From DATJLQ01 sp035509415 (GTDB lineage Bacteria; Pseudomonadota; Alphaproteobacteria; JACZXZ01): 43,584 nt of DNA. Below the pieces are notes generated by a model, which was not told the origin of the DNA, ran no database searches, and saw only the letters and a list, made by a program, of their open reading frames with translations. Location of the stretch: contig DATJLQ010000113.1 of the NCBI GenBank assembly GCA_035509415.1, positions 1-43,584 of the forward strand, read 5' to 3'. The translations under genes were made by a program, and so were the position numbers. Position 1 is the first letter of the stretch; each line of letters opens with the position of its first letter. Below are positions 17,770 to 26,465 of the stretch, one piece after another.

Positions 17770-18618
17770 GTGGCCGCGGCCTATCGCGAGCGCTTCTTCC
17801 GCTCCGAGGACGATCTCAAGCTCTATTGGCGCGATTACGGCGATCTTGCGAGCGCCGCCACCCCGCTCCTCTGCCTTCCGGGATTGACGCGCAATTCCAA
17901 GGACTTCACGGGCTTCGCCACGTATCATGCCCAGACGCGCCGGGTGATTTCGCCCGATTATCGCGGACGCGGCCGCTCGGACTACGACCGCGACTGGCGC
18001 CATTACCGGCCCGAGCTTTTGCTCAACGACGTCCGCCATCTGCTCGCGGCCGCCGGCGTCGAGCGCGCGATCGTGGTCGGGACCTCGATGGGCGGAGCGC
18101 TCGCGATGGCGCTCGGGGCCCTCCAGCCGACCGCACTCGCGGGCGTGATCCTCAACGATGTCGGGCCCGAGTTCGGCGGCCCCGGGCTCGAGCGCATCTT
18201 CGATTATATCGGCACCGACCATCCGCACGACGATTGGCCGAGTGCCATCGCCGAGCTCAAGATCATGTTCCCCCAACTGCCTCTCGCGACCGACGCGGAC
18301 TGGCTCGTGATGGCGGATGCGACCTTCCGGCGCGGGCCGGACGGAAAGCTCCATTTCGATTGGGACACGTCCCTTGCGAAGGCGATCGATCGCGGGAACC
18401 TGCCCGACCTCTGGCGCTATTTCCGGGCGCTACGCGACGTGCCGACGCTCGCGATCCGCGGCGGCTTGTCGGACGTGCTGACCGAAGCGTGCTTCGAGCG
18501 CATGACGCGCGAGCATCCAAAGCTCAGCCGCGTGACCGTGCCGGGCGTCGGGCACACGCCGTCCTTGGGCGAGCCCGAGGCGCGCGCAGCGGTCGCGGCG
18601 TTCCTCGCGGCGCTGTAG
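17770..18618 (+). CDS. Alpha/beta hydrolase
   Basis: This is a serine hydrolase of the alpha/beta fold. It has an oxyanion-hole region LCLPGLTRNSKDF, the nucleophile elbow GTSMGG, a late acidic residue in RGGLSDVL and the catalytic His in VGHTPSLGEPE. The substrate is not deducible. The GTG at 17770 is chosen because GGAGGG lies 4-5 nt before it; a GTG at 17752 would overlap the haloacid dehalogenase stop in a GTGA arrangement and add six residues, and is a real alternative. With the dehalogenase upstream it may act on the same or a linked compound, but this is inference from position only. Product length 282 residues. Confidence 0.88.
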   Translation: MAAAYRERFFRSEDDLKLYWRDYGDLASAATPLLCLPGLTRNSKDFTGFATYHAQTRRVISPDYRGRGRSDYDRDWRHYRPELLLNDVRHLLAAAGVERAIVVGTSMGGALAMALGALQPTALAGVILNDVGPEFGGPGLERIFDYIGTDHPHDDWPSAIAELKIMFPQLPLATDADWLVMADATFRRGPDGKLHFDWDTSLAKAIDRGNLPDLWRYFRALRDVPTLAIRGGLSDVLTEACFERMTREHPKLSRVTVPGVGHTPSLGEPEARAAVAAFLAAL

Positions 18619-18815
18619 CGGATTGCCGGTTTGTATTGAATCGCCACCCCCCTCCCTGCCCCCCCCTCAAGGGCCCGACGCTGCGTTAAGCTTGCGTCGG
18701 GGGGTTGCGCAGGGTTGGCGAGGCGAAGCCGAGCCTTACCCGAAGCTGGGTGGGGGTGAGCTTCGACCGATCGAGATCACGCGCGCGCTGACAGCCCGAC
18801 GCGCACCCTTCCGCG
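18619..18815. other. Intergenic region between hydrolase and tandem repeat; one hairpin
   Basis: No gene is visible here. CCCGACGC (18674-18681) pairs with GCGTCGGG (18694-18701) around a 12-nt loop, directly after a CCCTCAAGGG inverted repeat. There is no T-tract on either strand, so a role as transcription terminator for the convergent genes is possible but unproven. The surrounding C-rich stretch (18645-18667) is unusual in composition. Confidence 0.4.
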
Positions 18816-18934
18816 GAGCGGCCTATTCGGCGGGGCCGATTACGCGACGACGCGCTTTATTCAGCCGAGCGGGCCATTCGGTCCGGCGGCTTGTTCAGCG
18901 GAGCGAATTACCGGGCCGAGCGGCTTATTCGGCG
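18816..18934. repeat. 17-bp degenerate tandem repeat, seven units, abutting the bactofilin gene
   Basis: Units start at 18816, 18833, 18850, 18867, 18884, 18901 and 18918, an exact 17-bp period without gaps. The consensus is about GAGCGGCTTATTCGGCG. Units 1 and 7 differ at one base; unit 4 matches unit 1 at 13 of 17 positions; unit 2 is the most diverged. The last unit contains the TAA stop of the bactofilin gene (18925-18927), so the array forms its 3' flank. A possible further unit lies at 18799-18815. There are no unique spacers, so it is not a CRISPR array. Confidence 0.75.
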
Positions 18935-19443
18935 GACCCTTGGGCGACCAGCTTCTCGGCCTTTCCGTCGGCTTTGCCGTCGCCCTTGGCTTCGGGACGC
19001 GCGTCGGCCGGACGCTTCCCCTTGCCCCAATTGACCAGGTCCTTGGGCACCACTGCGGCCTCGAACGCCTCGCTCAGCTGGCGCGAGGAGCCGACGAAAT
19101 GAGCGCCCGCCTCGATCGAGATGCTGTCGTGCCAGATATCGCCCTCGACGCGCGCGGTGCGCGTGAGCGAGACGGTCTTGGCGCGGATCTGGCCCGTCAC
19201 CGAGCCGGCGAGGCGCACGGTCTCGGCGTCGATGGTGCCCTTGACGATGCCGGTCTCGCCGATGGTGAGAAGGGTCGTCTTGACATCGCCCTCGATCGAG
19301 CCGTCCACCTGGATGTCGCCGTCCGACGTCATGTCGCCGACGACCGAGAGATGCTGCGAGATGATGGAGGGCATGCCGCTCTTCCCTTCCGGACGCGGCG
19401 CATCGAAGACGCCGTTTTTGCCGCTAGTTTTTGCTGAAAACAT
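18925..19443 (-). CDS. Bactofilin family cytoskeletal protein
   Basis: Bactofilins polymerise without nucleotide into filaments that place cell-wall enzymes. The 172-residue protein has the DUF583 beta-helix core at about 27-125, with repeated strands such as SVVGDMTSDGDIQVDGSIEG, GIVKGTIDAETVRLAGSVTG and RVEGDIWHDSISIEAGA. Flanking it are a short N-terminal tail and a charged C-terminal tail rich in Lys, Asp and Gly. The ATG at 19443 lies inside the 3' end of the M23 peptidase gene, giving a 20-bp overlap and probable translational coupling. Such pairing with a LytM-type peptidase is known for bactofilins and points to a joint role in cell shape. Confidence 0.93.
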   Translation of the reverse strand: MFSAKTSGKNGVFDAPRPEGKSGMPSIISQHLSVVGDMTSDGDIQVDGSIEGDVKTTLLTIGETGIVKGTIDAETVRLAGSVTGQIRAKTVSLTRTARVEGDIWHDSISIEAGAHFVGSSRQLSEAFEAAVVPKDLVNWGKGKRPADARPEAKGDGKADGKAEKLVAQGSAE

Positions 19444-20998
19444 ATTCTCCTGCCTGCATGAACTTTACCGGATTGTGCGGGTGGTCGTCGACCCTGATCT
19501 CGTAGTGCACGTGGGGGCCGGTGCTGCGCCCGGTGCTGCCGAGGGTGCCGATCTGGGTCCCGATCCCGACGCGATGGCCGACCTCGACCGTGATGGTGCG
19601 CAGATGGGCGTAGCGCGTCTGGATGCCCATGCCGTGGTCGATCTCGACCAGCTTGCCGTAGGACCCTTCCCAGCCCGCGAACACCACGGTTCCGGGGGCG
19701 GTCGCCATCACGGGCGCACCCGGCGTGCTCGCGAGGTCGACGCCTTCGTGCATGGCGTAGCGGCCGTTGAAGGGATCGATGCGCGGCCCGAACGGGCTCA
19801 TGATGCGGTAATGGGTGATGGGGGACGCGAGCGGCAGATGCTCGAGAACCTTGCGCAGGCCGGCGCGCCGCTCCTCCTGCGTGTCGAGGGCGGAGACCAG
19901 CCGGTCGATCTCGACCGAGTGGACCGTGTCGTCGTCGCCCTCGGTCAGCTGGCCCGGCTTGAGCGCCACGAACGGGCCGCCCTTCCCCACGGACTTCGAG
20001 GTCTTGGCGCTCTTGGCGCCGGCGCGGCCGGCCTGGCCGTCGTCCTTCATCGCCTCGGCGAGGAGCTTGTCGACGTTGAGGCCGGTCATGGCGATGCGCC
20101 GCTCGGCCTCGCTGCTGCTGTGCGCCGCGCGCTCGCTCAAGCGCTTGACCAGCGCCTTCTGGTCCGCCTGGAGCGACGCGAGATGCTCCTGGAGGCCGGC
20201 CATCTTCTGGTCGAGCGCGCCGCGGTCGAGCGCCATCTTGTCGCGTTGGCTCTGGAGCGCCGAGAGATTGGCCTCGAGGGTCGCGATGTGCGCCTCGTCG
20301 GCATCGTTCTGCTGCTGCATCGCGAGCCCGTCACTGTGCGCGTGCTTGAGCTCGGCCGCCACCTCGTCGCGGTCGCGCCCGAGGTCGGCGTAGCGCGTCT
20401 TCGCGTCGGCGAGTTGGCCCTGAAGACCCGCGACCTCGCTTGCGAGCTTGGCGTGGTCGCTCTTGAGCGCCGCGATCTGGCCCGTGAGTTCGTCGCGCTC
20501 GTGCGCGAGCCGGTCGTCCTCGGCGGCGAGCTTGGCGCGCGCGTCGTTGATGTCCTTGAGCGCGTCCTGGAGGCCTGCCACCTGCTTGTCGAGGAGGGCG
20601 GTGCGCGTCCGGAGCGCGATCAGCTCGTACTCGTTGTCGAGGGTGAGGTTGGCGAGATTGGGCGCCGTCGCGTCGTCGCGCTCGAGGAGGCCGCGATAGG
20701 CCTCGGCCGCGCGCCGAGTCGCAATGTCGCGCTCGGCGACGATGCGCTCATAGGCCGCGCGCACCTGGTCGATCTTGGCGTCGCGCGAGGCGAGGCGGGA
20801 ATCGTAGGAGAAATAGACCACGGTCACGTAAAGCGACCAAAGGGCGATGCCGGCCACCAACGCGCCGAGTCCCAGCTGGCGGCGCCACGAGATTGAGGCG
20901 AATCGGACCTGGCCGGCGCTGCGGACGAAGACCTCACGGTCCCGGAGCAACCGGGACGCGAGCCCTCGCGCCAACGCCGTCAGGTTCAGCCCTGGCAT
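19424..20998 (-). CDS. M23 family metallopeptidase with coiled coil
   Basis: This is an inner-membrane-anchored peptidoglycan endopeptidase of the LytM type. Of 524 residues, a single membrane segment lies at about 42-64, then a long coiled coil in the periplasm (about 70-310, Ala/Leu/Glu/Asp-rich heptads), and the M23 domain at about 395-510. The zinc ligands are His417 and Asp421 (MHEGVDLAS) and His498 (GPHVHYEI), with His465 (RYAHL) and His496 completing the active site, so it should be catalytic and not an EnvC/NlpD-like activator. It overlaps the bactofilin gene by 20 bp. Start ATG at 20998. Confidence 0.93.
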   Translation of the reverse strand: MPGLNLTALARGLASRLLRDREVFVRSAGQVRFASISWRRQLGLGALVAGIALWSLYVTVVYFSYDSRLASRDAKIDQVRAAYERIVAERDIATRRAAEAYRGLLERDDATAPNLANLTLDNEYELIALRTRTALLDKQVAGLQDALKDINDARAKLAAEDDRLAHERDELTGQIAALKSDHAKLASEVAGLQGQLADAKTRYADLGRDRDEVAAELKHAHSDGLAMQQQNDADEAHIATLEANLSALQSQRDKMALDRGALDQKMAGLQEHLASLQADQKALVKRLSERAAHSSSEAERRIAMTGLNVDKLLAEAMKDDGQAGRAGAKSAKTSKSVGKGGPFVALKPGQLTEGDDDTVHSVEIDRLVSALDTQEERRAGLRKVLEHLPLASPITHYRIMSPFGPRIDPFNGRYAMHEGVDLASTPGAPVMATAPGTVVFAGWEGSYGKLVEIDHGMGIQTRYAHLRTITVEVGHRVGIGTQIGTLGSTGRSTGPHVHYEIRVDDHPHNPVKFMQAGEYVFSKN

Positions 20999-21388
20999 GT
21001 TGCTGGCTACGCCCCCTCTTGCACCAACCGGCCGGCCGGACCGCGCGCGAGCGGCGCCACGGAGCGCCGCGCGTTTAGCCCGACCGTGAAATGCCTCTTT
21101 CCGACTTCGCCGCGCGGGGCGCCGATTATGGCCCTGACGGCGCGGATTTCCGCCGCGCGCGCGATGGTCGGAAGCTCCCCTTCAGTGTCGTGGTACGCTA
21201 TCCCGCGCCTCTCCGCCGATCAAGCCTTGAATCGTTAAAGAATGACGAAGCGGCGCGGCAATCCGCTGGATTCGGGCAATCCCGCGAGGCATTCTACAGC
21301 GCATGGTCCGTGCAACTTCACTCGCGCCGCGCGCGCGGCCCATGCTCCGACGGACTTATCCACAGCGAGCGCCAGCCCCGCGGGATTC
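20999..21388. other. Divergent intergenic region before the hyf operon, no gene recognised
   Basis: These 390 bp separate the minus-strand M23 gene from hyfB. The frame of hyfB stays open back to 21242 but has no membrane-protein character there. A perfect DnaA-box word TTATCCACA occurs at 21356-21364, 24 bp before the hyfB ATG; being single it does not indicate an origin. No clear promoter pair, tRNA or riboswitch was found. Confidence 0.5.
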
Positions 21389-23398
21389 ATGTTGCTGTCC
21401 GTGATCGGATACGCCGTGCTCGCGCTCGTCGCTTTGGGCGCGCTCGGCGCGGTGGCGGGGCGCTTCAAGGCGACCCACGATGTCGTCTATGGCGGCGCGC
21501 TCGCGGCGTCGCTCGTGCTCTTGGGTGCGGCACTCCTCGCCTTCGGCCACGGCGACGCGGCCGAGACGCTGACGCTGCCGATCGGCCTGCCCTGGCTGCG
21601 CGGCCATCTGCGCCTCGACCTGCTCTCGGCCTATTTCCTCATGCTGATCAATCTTTTGGGCGCGGCCGCGAGCCTGTTCGGCTGGCAATATGCGCGGCAC
21701 GAGCCGGAGCCCGCGCGAGTTCTGCCCTTCTACCCGCTGTTCATCGCCGCCATGAGCCTGGTCACGATCGCGGACGATGCCTTCCTGTTCCTGCTCGCGT
21801 GGGAGCTCATGTCGCTCGCGTCCTGGTTGCTCGTGCTCTCGACCCACGAGGAGCCGGACACGTCCCATGCGGCCTATGTCTATATCGTCATGGCCGCGAC
21901 GGGCACGGTGGCGCTGCTGCTCGCCTTCGGGCTGCTTGCGGGGAGCGCGGGCGATTACAGCTTCGATGCGATCCGCACGCACCAGCTCTCGCCGCTGCTT
22001 GCGGGCGCGGTGCTGATCCTCGTGCTCATAGGAGCCGGCTCGAAGGCGGGGCTGGTGCCGCTTCACGTTTGGCTGCCGCTCGCCCATCCCGCCGCCCCCA
22101 GCCACGTCTCGGCGCTCATGAGCGGCGTCATGACCAAGGTCGCGATCTACGCGTTGGTGCGCATCCTGTTCGATCTTCTGGGGGCGCCCGACTGGTGGTG
22201 GGGTGTCGTGGTAATGGCGCTCGGCGCCGTCTCGGCGCTCATGGGCGTGCTCTACGCGCTCATGCAGCACGATCTGAAGCGCCTCCTCGCCTATCATACG
22301 GTCGAGAATATCGGCATCATCGCGATCGGCCTCGGTCTCGCCCTCGGCGCGCGCGCGGACGGGCTCGACCTACTCGCGAGCCTCGCGCTCATCGCTGCCC
22401 TCTTCCACGTGCTCAATCATGCGCTGTTCAAGAGCCTCCTGTTTTTGGGCGCGGGTGCCATTCAGCGCGCGACCGGCGAGCGCGACATGGAGCGCCTGGG
22501 CGGCCTCATCCACCGCATGCCCGCGACGGCGGTCGCGTTCCTCATCGGCGCGGCGGCGATCTCGGCGTTGCCGCCCTTGAACGGGTTCGTCTCCGAATGG
22601 TTCACCTTCCAGGCGATCCTGGACGGGGCCGCGTTCCCCCAATGGCTGCTCAAGTTCGAGGTTCCCGTCGCGGGGGCCATGCTGGCGCTGGCGGCGGCAC
22701 TCGCGGCCGTGTGCTTCGTCAAGGTCTACGGCGTCGTCTTCCTCGGGCGCGCGCGGAGCGACGCGGCGGCGCGCGCGGGCGAGGTCGGCCGCACCATGCT
22801 CGTGCCCCTCTACGCGCTCGCGGCCCTATGCGTCCTCGTGGGCGCCCTGCCGTCGGCGGTCTTGGCCCTCCTGCGCCCGCTCGCGGCCTATCTGCTCCCG
22901 GGCGGACCGGTCGCCCTCGCGCGCTCGAGCTGGCTCACGCTCGTCCCGTTCGACGCCGGACGCAGCGCCTATAGCGGCTTCACCGTGCTGGTCGCGGTTG
23001 CCGTGCTCGCTGGCCTCGCTTCCCTCGCCGTGCGCGGCCTCGCGAGCGCGCGCACGCGCCGGGCACCCGCGTGGGATTGCGGCTTCCCTGACGCGAGCCC
23101 GGCCCTCCAATACAGTGCTGCGAGCTTCGCCCAGCCGATCCGGCGCATCTTCGGCTCGGTCGCATTCGCCGCGCGCGAGACGGTCGACATGCCCGAGCCG
23201 GGCGACGCGCGTCCCGCGCGGCTCGAGGTCGAGATGCGCGATCCCGTGTGGGATTGGCTGTTCGCGCCCGTGGCGCGCGCGGTCGCGTATGTCGCGGACC
23301 GCATCAACATCGTCCAGTTCCTCACCATCCGGCGCTATCTGAGCCTGATGTTCGCGGCGCTCGTGCTGCTGCTGCTTTTGGTCGCGGTGATGCAATGA
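21389..23398 (+). CDS. hyfB: Hydrogenase-4 subunit B-like / NuoL-type antiporter subunit
   Basis: This is a large proton-pumping membrane subunit of the complex I/Mrp antiporter family. The 669 residues form many membrane helices with the conserved channel residues: Glu139 in LLAWELMSLASW, Lys219 in GSKAGLVPLHVWLP with His226, and a further Lys in MSGVMTKVAIYALV. The C-terminal extension carries the HyfB-type AWDCGFPDASPALQYS segment. The ATG at 21389 is chosen because the first membrane helix begins directly after it; upstream in-frame sequence is not hydrophobic. It overlaps hyfC by 4 bp (ATGA), opening a six-gene operon. Confidence 0.93.
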   Translation: MLLSVIGYAVLALVALGALGAVAGRFKATHDVVYGGALAASLVLLGAALLAFGHGDAAETLTLPIGLPWLRGHLRLDLLSAYFLMLINLLGAAASLFGWQYARHEPEPARVLPFYPLFIAAMSLVTIADDAFLFLLAWELMSLASWLLVLSTHEEPDTSHAAYVYIVMAATGTVALLLAFGLLAGSAGDYSFDAIRTHQLSPLLAGAVLILVLIGAGSKAGLVPLHVWLPLAHPAAPSHVSALMSGVMTKVAIYALVRILFDLLGAPDWWWGVVVMALGAVSALMGVLYALMQHDLKRLLAYHTVENIGIIAIGLGLALGARADGLDLLASLALIAALFHVLNHALFKSLLFLGAGAIQRATGERDMERLGGLIHRMPATAVAFLIGAAAISALPPLNGFVSEWFTFQAILDGAAFPQWLLKFEVPVAGAMLALAAALAAVCFVKVYGVVFLGRARSDAAARAGEVGRTMLVPLYALAALCVLVGALPSAVLALLRPLAAYLLPGGPVALARSSWLTLVPFDAGRSAYSGFTVLVAVAVLAGLASLAVRGLASARTRRAPAWDCGFPDASPALQYSAASFAQPIRRIFGSVAFAARETVDMPEPGDARPARLEVEMRDPVWDWLFAPVARAVAYVADRINIVQFLTIRRYLSLMFAALVLLLLLVAVMQ

Positions 23399-24342
23399 CC
23401 GGCGCCCTTCTCACGCTGCTCCAGCTCGCTCTCACGCTCGCGGCAGCGCCCCTCGTCACCGGCATCGTGCGTTGGGTCAAGGCGCGCCTCAATGGGCGGC
23501 GCGGCCCGGGGCCGCTCCAGCCCTATCGCGATCTCTTGAAATTGCTGCGCAAGGAGACCGTGGTGGCGGAGAACGCGTCCTGGCTGTTCCGCGCGGTGCC
23601 CTATCTCGTTTTCGCGCTCACCTGGCTCGCGGCCGCGATCGTGCCCTCATTCGCGACCGGCCTGGCACTCGGCGGCAGCGCCGACCTCATCGCCTTGGTC
23701 GCGATCCTGGGGAGTGCCCGCTTCCTTCTGGCCCTTGCCGGCATGGACGTGGGCACCGCCTTCGGCGGCTTGGGCTCGAGCCGCGAGATGATGATCGCGT
23801 CCCTGGCCGAGCCCGCGATGCTGACGGTGACCTTCACCATGGCGCTCCTGGTGCGCTCGACCTCGCTGCCGCACATCGCCGAGTTCCTCCTCTCCCACGA
23901 TGTCGGCATCCGGGTCTCGCTTGGCCTCGCGCTCATCTCGCTCATGATGGTGGCGCTCGCCGAGAACGGCCGCATCCCGGTCGACAACCCCGCGACCCAT
24001 CTCGAGCTCACCATGGTGCACGAGGCGATGGTGCTGGAATATTCCGGCCGGCATCTGGCGCTCATCGAGGCGGCGCAGATGCTGAAGCTCGTGACCTATC
24101 TCTCGCTCATCGCGTGCCTGTTCGCGCCCTGGGGCCTCGATGTCGGCGCCGTGCCCGGCCACGCGCTCGCCCTCGGGCTCGAGAGCTGGCTCGGGAAGCT
24201 CCTCGTGGGCGCGCTCGCACTCGCGCTGTTCGAGACCGGCATGGCCAAAATGCGCGTGTTCCGGGTCGCGGAGTTCCTCGGCGGCTCGCTGCTTTTGGGA
24301 TTGCTCGCGGCCGTGTTCCTCTACGTCTCGCAAGGCTTGTGA
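23395..24342 (+). CDS. hyfC: Hydrogenase-4 subunit C-like / NuoH-type membrane subunit
   Basis: This subunit corresponds to NuoH/HycD, which connects the hydrophilic redox arm to the membrane pump near the quinone or electron-acceptor cavity. The 315 residues show family motifs: VKARLNGRRGPGPLQPYRDL with LLRKE, the GSSREMMIASLAEPA segment, and ENGRIPVDNPATHLELTMVHE with its chain of acidic residues. About eight hydrophobic segments are visible. Start ATG at 23395 overlaps the hyfB stop (ATGA). Conservation of the acidic loops suggests a working coupling site even though the large subunit lacks nickel-iron ligands. Confidence 0.94.
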   Translation: MTGALLTLLQLALTLAAAPLVTGIVRWVKARLNGRRGPGPLQPYRDLLKLLRKETVVAENASWLFRAVPYLVFALTWLAAAIVPSFATGLALGGSADLIALVAILGSARFLLALAGMDVGTAFGGLGSSREMMIASLAEPAMLTVTFTMALLVRSTSLPHIAEFLLSHDVGIRVSLGLALISLMMVALAENGRIPVDNPATHLELTMVHEAMVLEYSGRHLALIEAAQMLKLVTYLSLIACLFAPWGLDVGAVPGHALALGLESWLGKLLVGALALALFETGMAKMRVFRVAEFLGGSLLLGLLAAVFLYVSQGL

Positions 24343-24344
24343 GG

Positions 24345-25028
24345 ATGCCGGCGATGCTCCATTTCGCCAACACCGCCTACGACACCGCGCACCTCCTCGA
24401 TACCGGCGTGCTCATTCTGAGCTTTGCGCTTCTGTTCCAGCGCCGCCTCTTCGGCGTGATCAGGACCTACGCCTACCAGGCGCTCATCCTCGCGGCGGCG
24501 GCGGCCTGGCAGGCCCACGCGCAGCAGGCACCCCACCTCTACATCACCGCCGCGATCGCCCTCGTCTTCAAGGCGGGCATCGTCCCCTTCGTGCTCCAGC
24601 GCATCGTCACCGCCTTCAACATCCACCGCAGCATCGAGACCGCGCTCGGCATCGGCGCCACGCTGGTCGCCGGCATGGCGCTGGTCGCGCTCGCGATCCT
24701 TCTCGTGCTGCCGGTGACGACGAGCTCGGGGGCGCTCACGCGCGAGAGCCTCGCGATCGCGCTCTCGACCGTCCTCCTCGGCCTCCTGATGATGATCTCG
24801 CGGCGCAACGCGGTGAGCCAGGTGGTGGGCTTCATGTCGCTCGAGAACGGGCTCATTCTCGCGGCCGTCGGCGTCAAGGGCATGCCGCTCGTGGTCGAGA
24901 TCTCGGTCGCCTTCTCGGTCATGGTGGCGTTCATCATCTTCGGCATCTTCTTCTTCCACATAAGGGAGCGCTTCGACACGCTCGACATCCACCAGGTCGA
25001 GCGCTACCGCGGCGAGCGCGAGCGATGA
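24345..25028 (+). CDS. hyfE: Hydrogenase-4 subunit E-like membrane protein
   Basis: HyfE combines a NuoK-like antiporter subunit with additional helices. The 227-residue protein has about six hydrophobic segments, a central FKAGIVPFVLQRIV motif and the NuoK-type helix FMSLENGLILAAVG with its membrane-embedded Glu. The C-terminus is charged (HIRERFDTLDIHQVE). Two starts are possible: ATG at 24345, two bases after the hyfC stop, and ATG at 24354, which has GAGG at a better 9-nt distance and removes three residues. The end overlaps hyfF in an ATGA arrangement. Confidence 0.92.
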   Translation: MPAMLHFANTAYDTAHLLDTGVLILSFALLFQRRLFGVIRTYAYQALILAAAAAWQAHAQQAPHLYITAAIALVFKAGIVPFVLQRIVTAFNIHRSIETALGIGATLVAGMALVALAILLVLPVTTSSGALTRESLAIALSTVLLGLLMMISRRNAVSQVVGFMSLENGLILAAVGVKGMPLVVEISVAFSVMVAFIIFGIFFFHIRERFDTLDIHQVERYRGERER

Positions 25029-26458
25029 CGGCGTTCGAGTACATCCTCGGGATTCCGGTCGCGGCGGCATTGGCGCTCGCGCTCGTGCCGTCCTATCGCG
25101 TGGCGGCGTGGCTCAACGCGTTCGCCTCGGCGGCGACGCTCGGGGCCGCGCTCTCGCCCTTCGTCGAGCGGCCCGCGACCGGCGTCTTCTTCCTGATCGA
25201 CGATTTCAACATCTATCTCATCGCGCTCACCGCCTTCGTCGCCTTCACGACGAGTCTCTTCAGCCTGCGCTACATCCTCCACGAGGTCGCGATCGGGCGG
25301 CTCCCGAAGCGTTATGTGCGCTTCTACCATTCGATGTACCAGGGCTTCGTGTTCACCATGCTGCTCGCGCTCTCGACCAACAATCTCGGCGTGATGTGGG
25401 TCGCGGTCGAGGGGGCGACGCTCACCACCGTGCTCATGGTCGGCCTCTACCGCACGCCCGAGGCGATCGAGGCGTCGTGGAAATACTTCATCCTGTGCGG
25501 CGTCGGCATCGCGCTCGCGCTCTTCGGCACCATCCTCATGTATCTCGCGGCCGAGCCCGTGATGGGCGAGGGGTTGAAGGCGATGACCTGGTCGGAGCTT
25601 TTGCCGCGCGTGAGCGCCTTCAGCCCGGCGATCCTCAATCTCGCCTTCGTGTTCCTGCTCGTGGGCTACGGCACCAAGGTGGGCTTGGCGCCGCTTCACG
25701 CCTGGCTGCCCGACGCCCATGCCGAGGGCCCGACGCCGATCTCGGCGGTGCTCTCGGGGCTGTTGCTCAACGTGGCGCTCTACGCCGTGCTGCGCTTCAA
25801 GATGCTGCTCGCGGGCAATCCCGGCGCCCTCGCGCCCGGCCCGCTCATGATCGGGATGGGGCTCACCTCGCTCTTCCTCGCGAGCTTCATGCTGTACCGG
25901 CGGCGCGACATCAAGCGCCTGTTCGCCTATTCCTCGATCGAGCACATGGGCATCTCGACCTTCGCCTTCGGCATGGGCGGGCCGCTGGCGAATTTCGCGG
26001 GGCTCCTGCACATGACCATGCACAGCCTGACGAAATCCGCGATCTTCTTCGCGGTCGGGCATGCGAGCCAGGTCAAGGGCACGCAGAAGATCGCCGAGAT
26101 CCGCGGCCTGACCGCGAGTCAGCCTGCGCTCGGCTGGGCGCTCGTGATCGGCGTGGTCGCGATCGCGGGAATGCCGCCCTTCGGCGTGTTCATGAGCGAG
26201 TTCCTGGTCGTGACCTCGACCTTCGCGCGCGCGCCGCTGCTCGCGGCACCCCTGGTGCTGGGCTTGCTGGTGGGCTTCGCCGCCCTCATGCTGCGCCTTC
26301 AGGGCCTCGCCTTCGGGAAGGCGGAGGGTACCGGGAAAGCGAGCGGCGCGGCGCTGGTGCCGCTTTATTTGCATCTCGCGGCGGTGCTGGTGGCGGGAAT
26401 CTATCTTCCGGGCCCGCTGGTCGCCTGGTTCCAGAACGTGGCTCGTCTCCTCGGCTAG
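25025..26458 (+). CDS. hyfF: Hydrogenase-4 subunit F-like / NuoM/N-type antiporter subunit
   Basis: This is a second antiporter-like proton-translocating subunit. Its 477 residues contain about 13-14 hydrophobic segments and typical motifs: MWVAVEGATLTTVLMVGLYR with the channel Glu, GTKVGLAPLHAWLPDAHAEG with the channel Lys, and RRRDIKRLFAYSSIEHMGIS. The segment LLHMTMHSLTKSAIFFAVGH carries a further conserved Lys. Start ATG at 25025 overlaps the hyfE stop. Together with HyfB the complex has two large pump subunits, fewer than E. coli hydrogenase 4 (HyfB, D and F), as no hyfD is present. Confidence 0.94.
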   Translation: MTAFEYILGIPVAAALALALVPSYRVAAWLNAFASAATLGAALSPFVERPATGVFFLIDDFNIYLIALTAFVAFTTSLFSLRYILHEVAIGRLPKRYVRFYHSMYQGFVFTMLLALSTNNLGVMWVAVEGATLTTVLMVGLYRTPEAIEASWKYFILCGVGIALALFGTILMYLAAEPVMGEGLKAMTWSELLPRVSAFSPAILNLAFVFLLVGYGTKVGLAPLHAWLPDAHAEGPTPISAVLSGLLLNVALYAVLRFKMLLAGNPGALAPGPLMIGMGLTSLFLASFMLYRRRDIKRLFAYSSIEHMGISTFAFGMGGPLANFAGLLHMTMHSLTKSAIFFAVGHASQVKGTQKIAEIRGLTASQPALGWALVIGVVAIAGMPPFGVFMSEFLVVTSTFARAPLLAAPLVLGLLVGFAALMLRLQGLAFGKAEGTGKASGAALVPLYLHLAAVLVAGIYLPGPLVAWFQNVARLLG

Positions 26459-26465
26459 GGGTGCG

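Noticed and set aside
18674..18701. CCCGACGC/GCGTCGGG hairpin as a definite Rho-independent terminator
   Set aside because: The stem is only 8 bp with a 12-nt loop and no T-tract on either strand; kept only as part of the intergenic description.
18816..18934. 17-bp repeats as a CRISPR array
   Set aside because: Units are directly adjacent without unique spacers and strongly diverged, and no cas gene is present.
21356..21364. Perfect DnaA box TTATCCACA before hyfB as sign of a replication origin or DnaA control
   Set aside because: It is a single site without further boxes, AT-rich unwinding region or origin-linked genes; a chance occurrence cannot be excluded.
20999..21388. tRNA or extra small gene in the gap before hyfB
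   Set aside because: No cloverleaf arms or CCA-type 3' end; the open frames here lack codon bias, ribosome sites or recognisable motifs.
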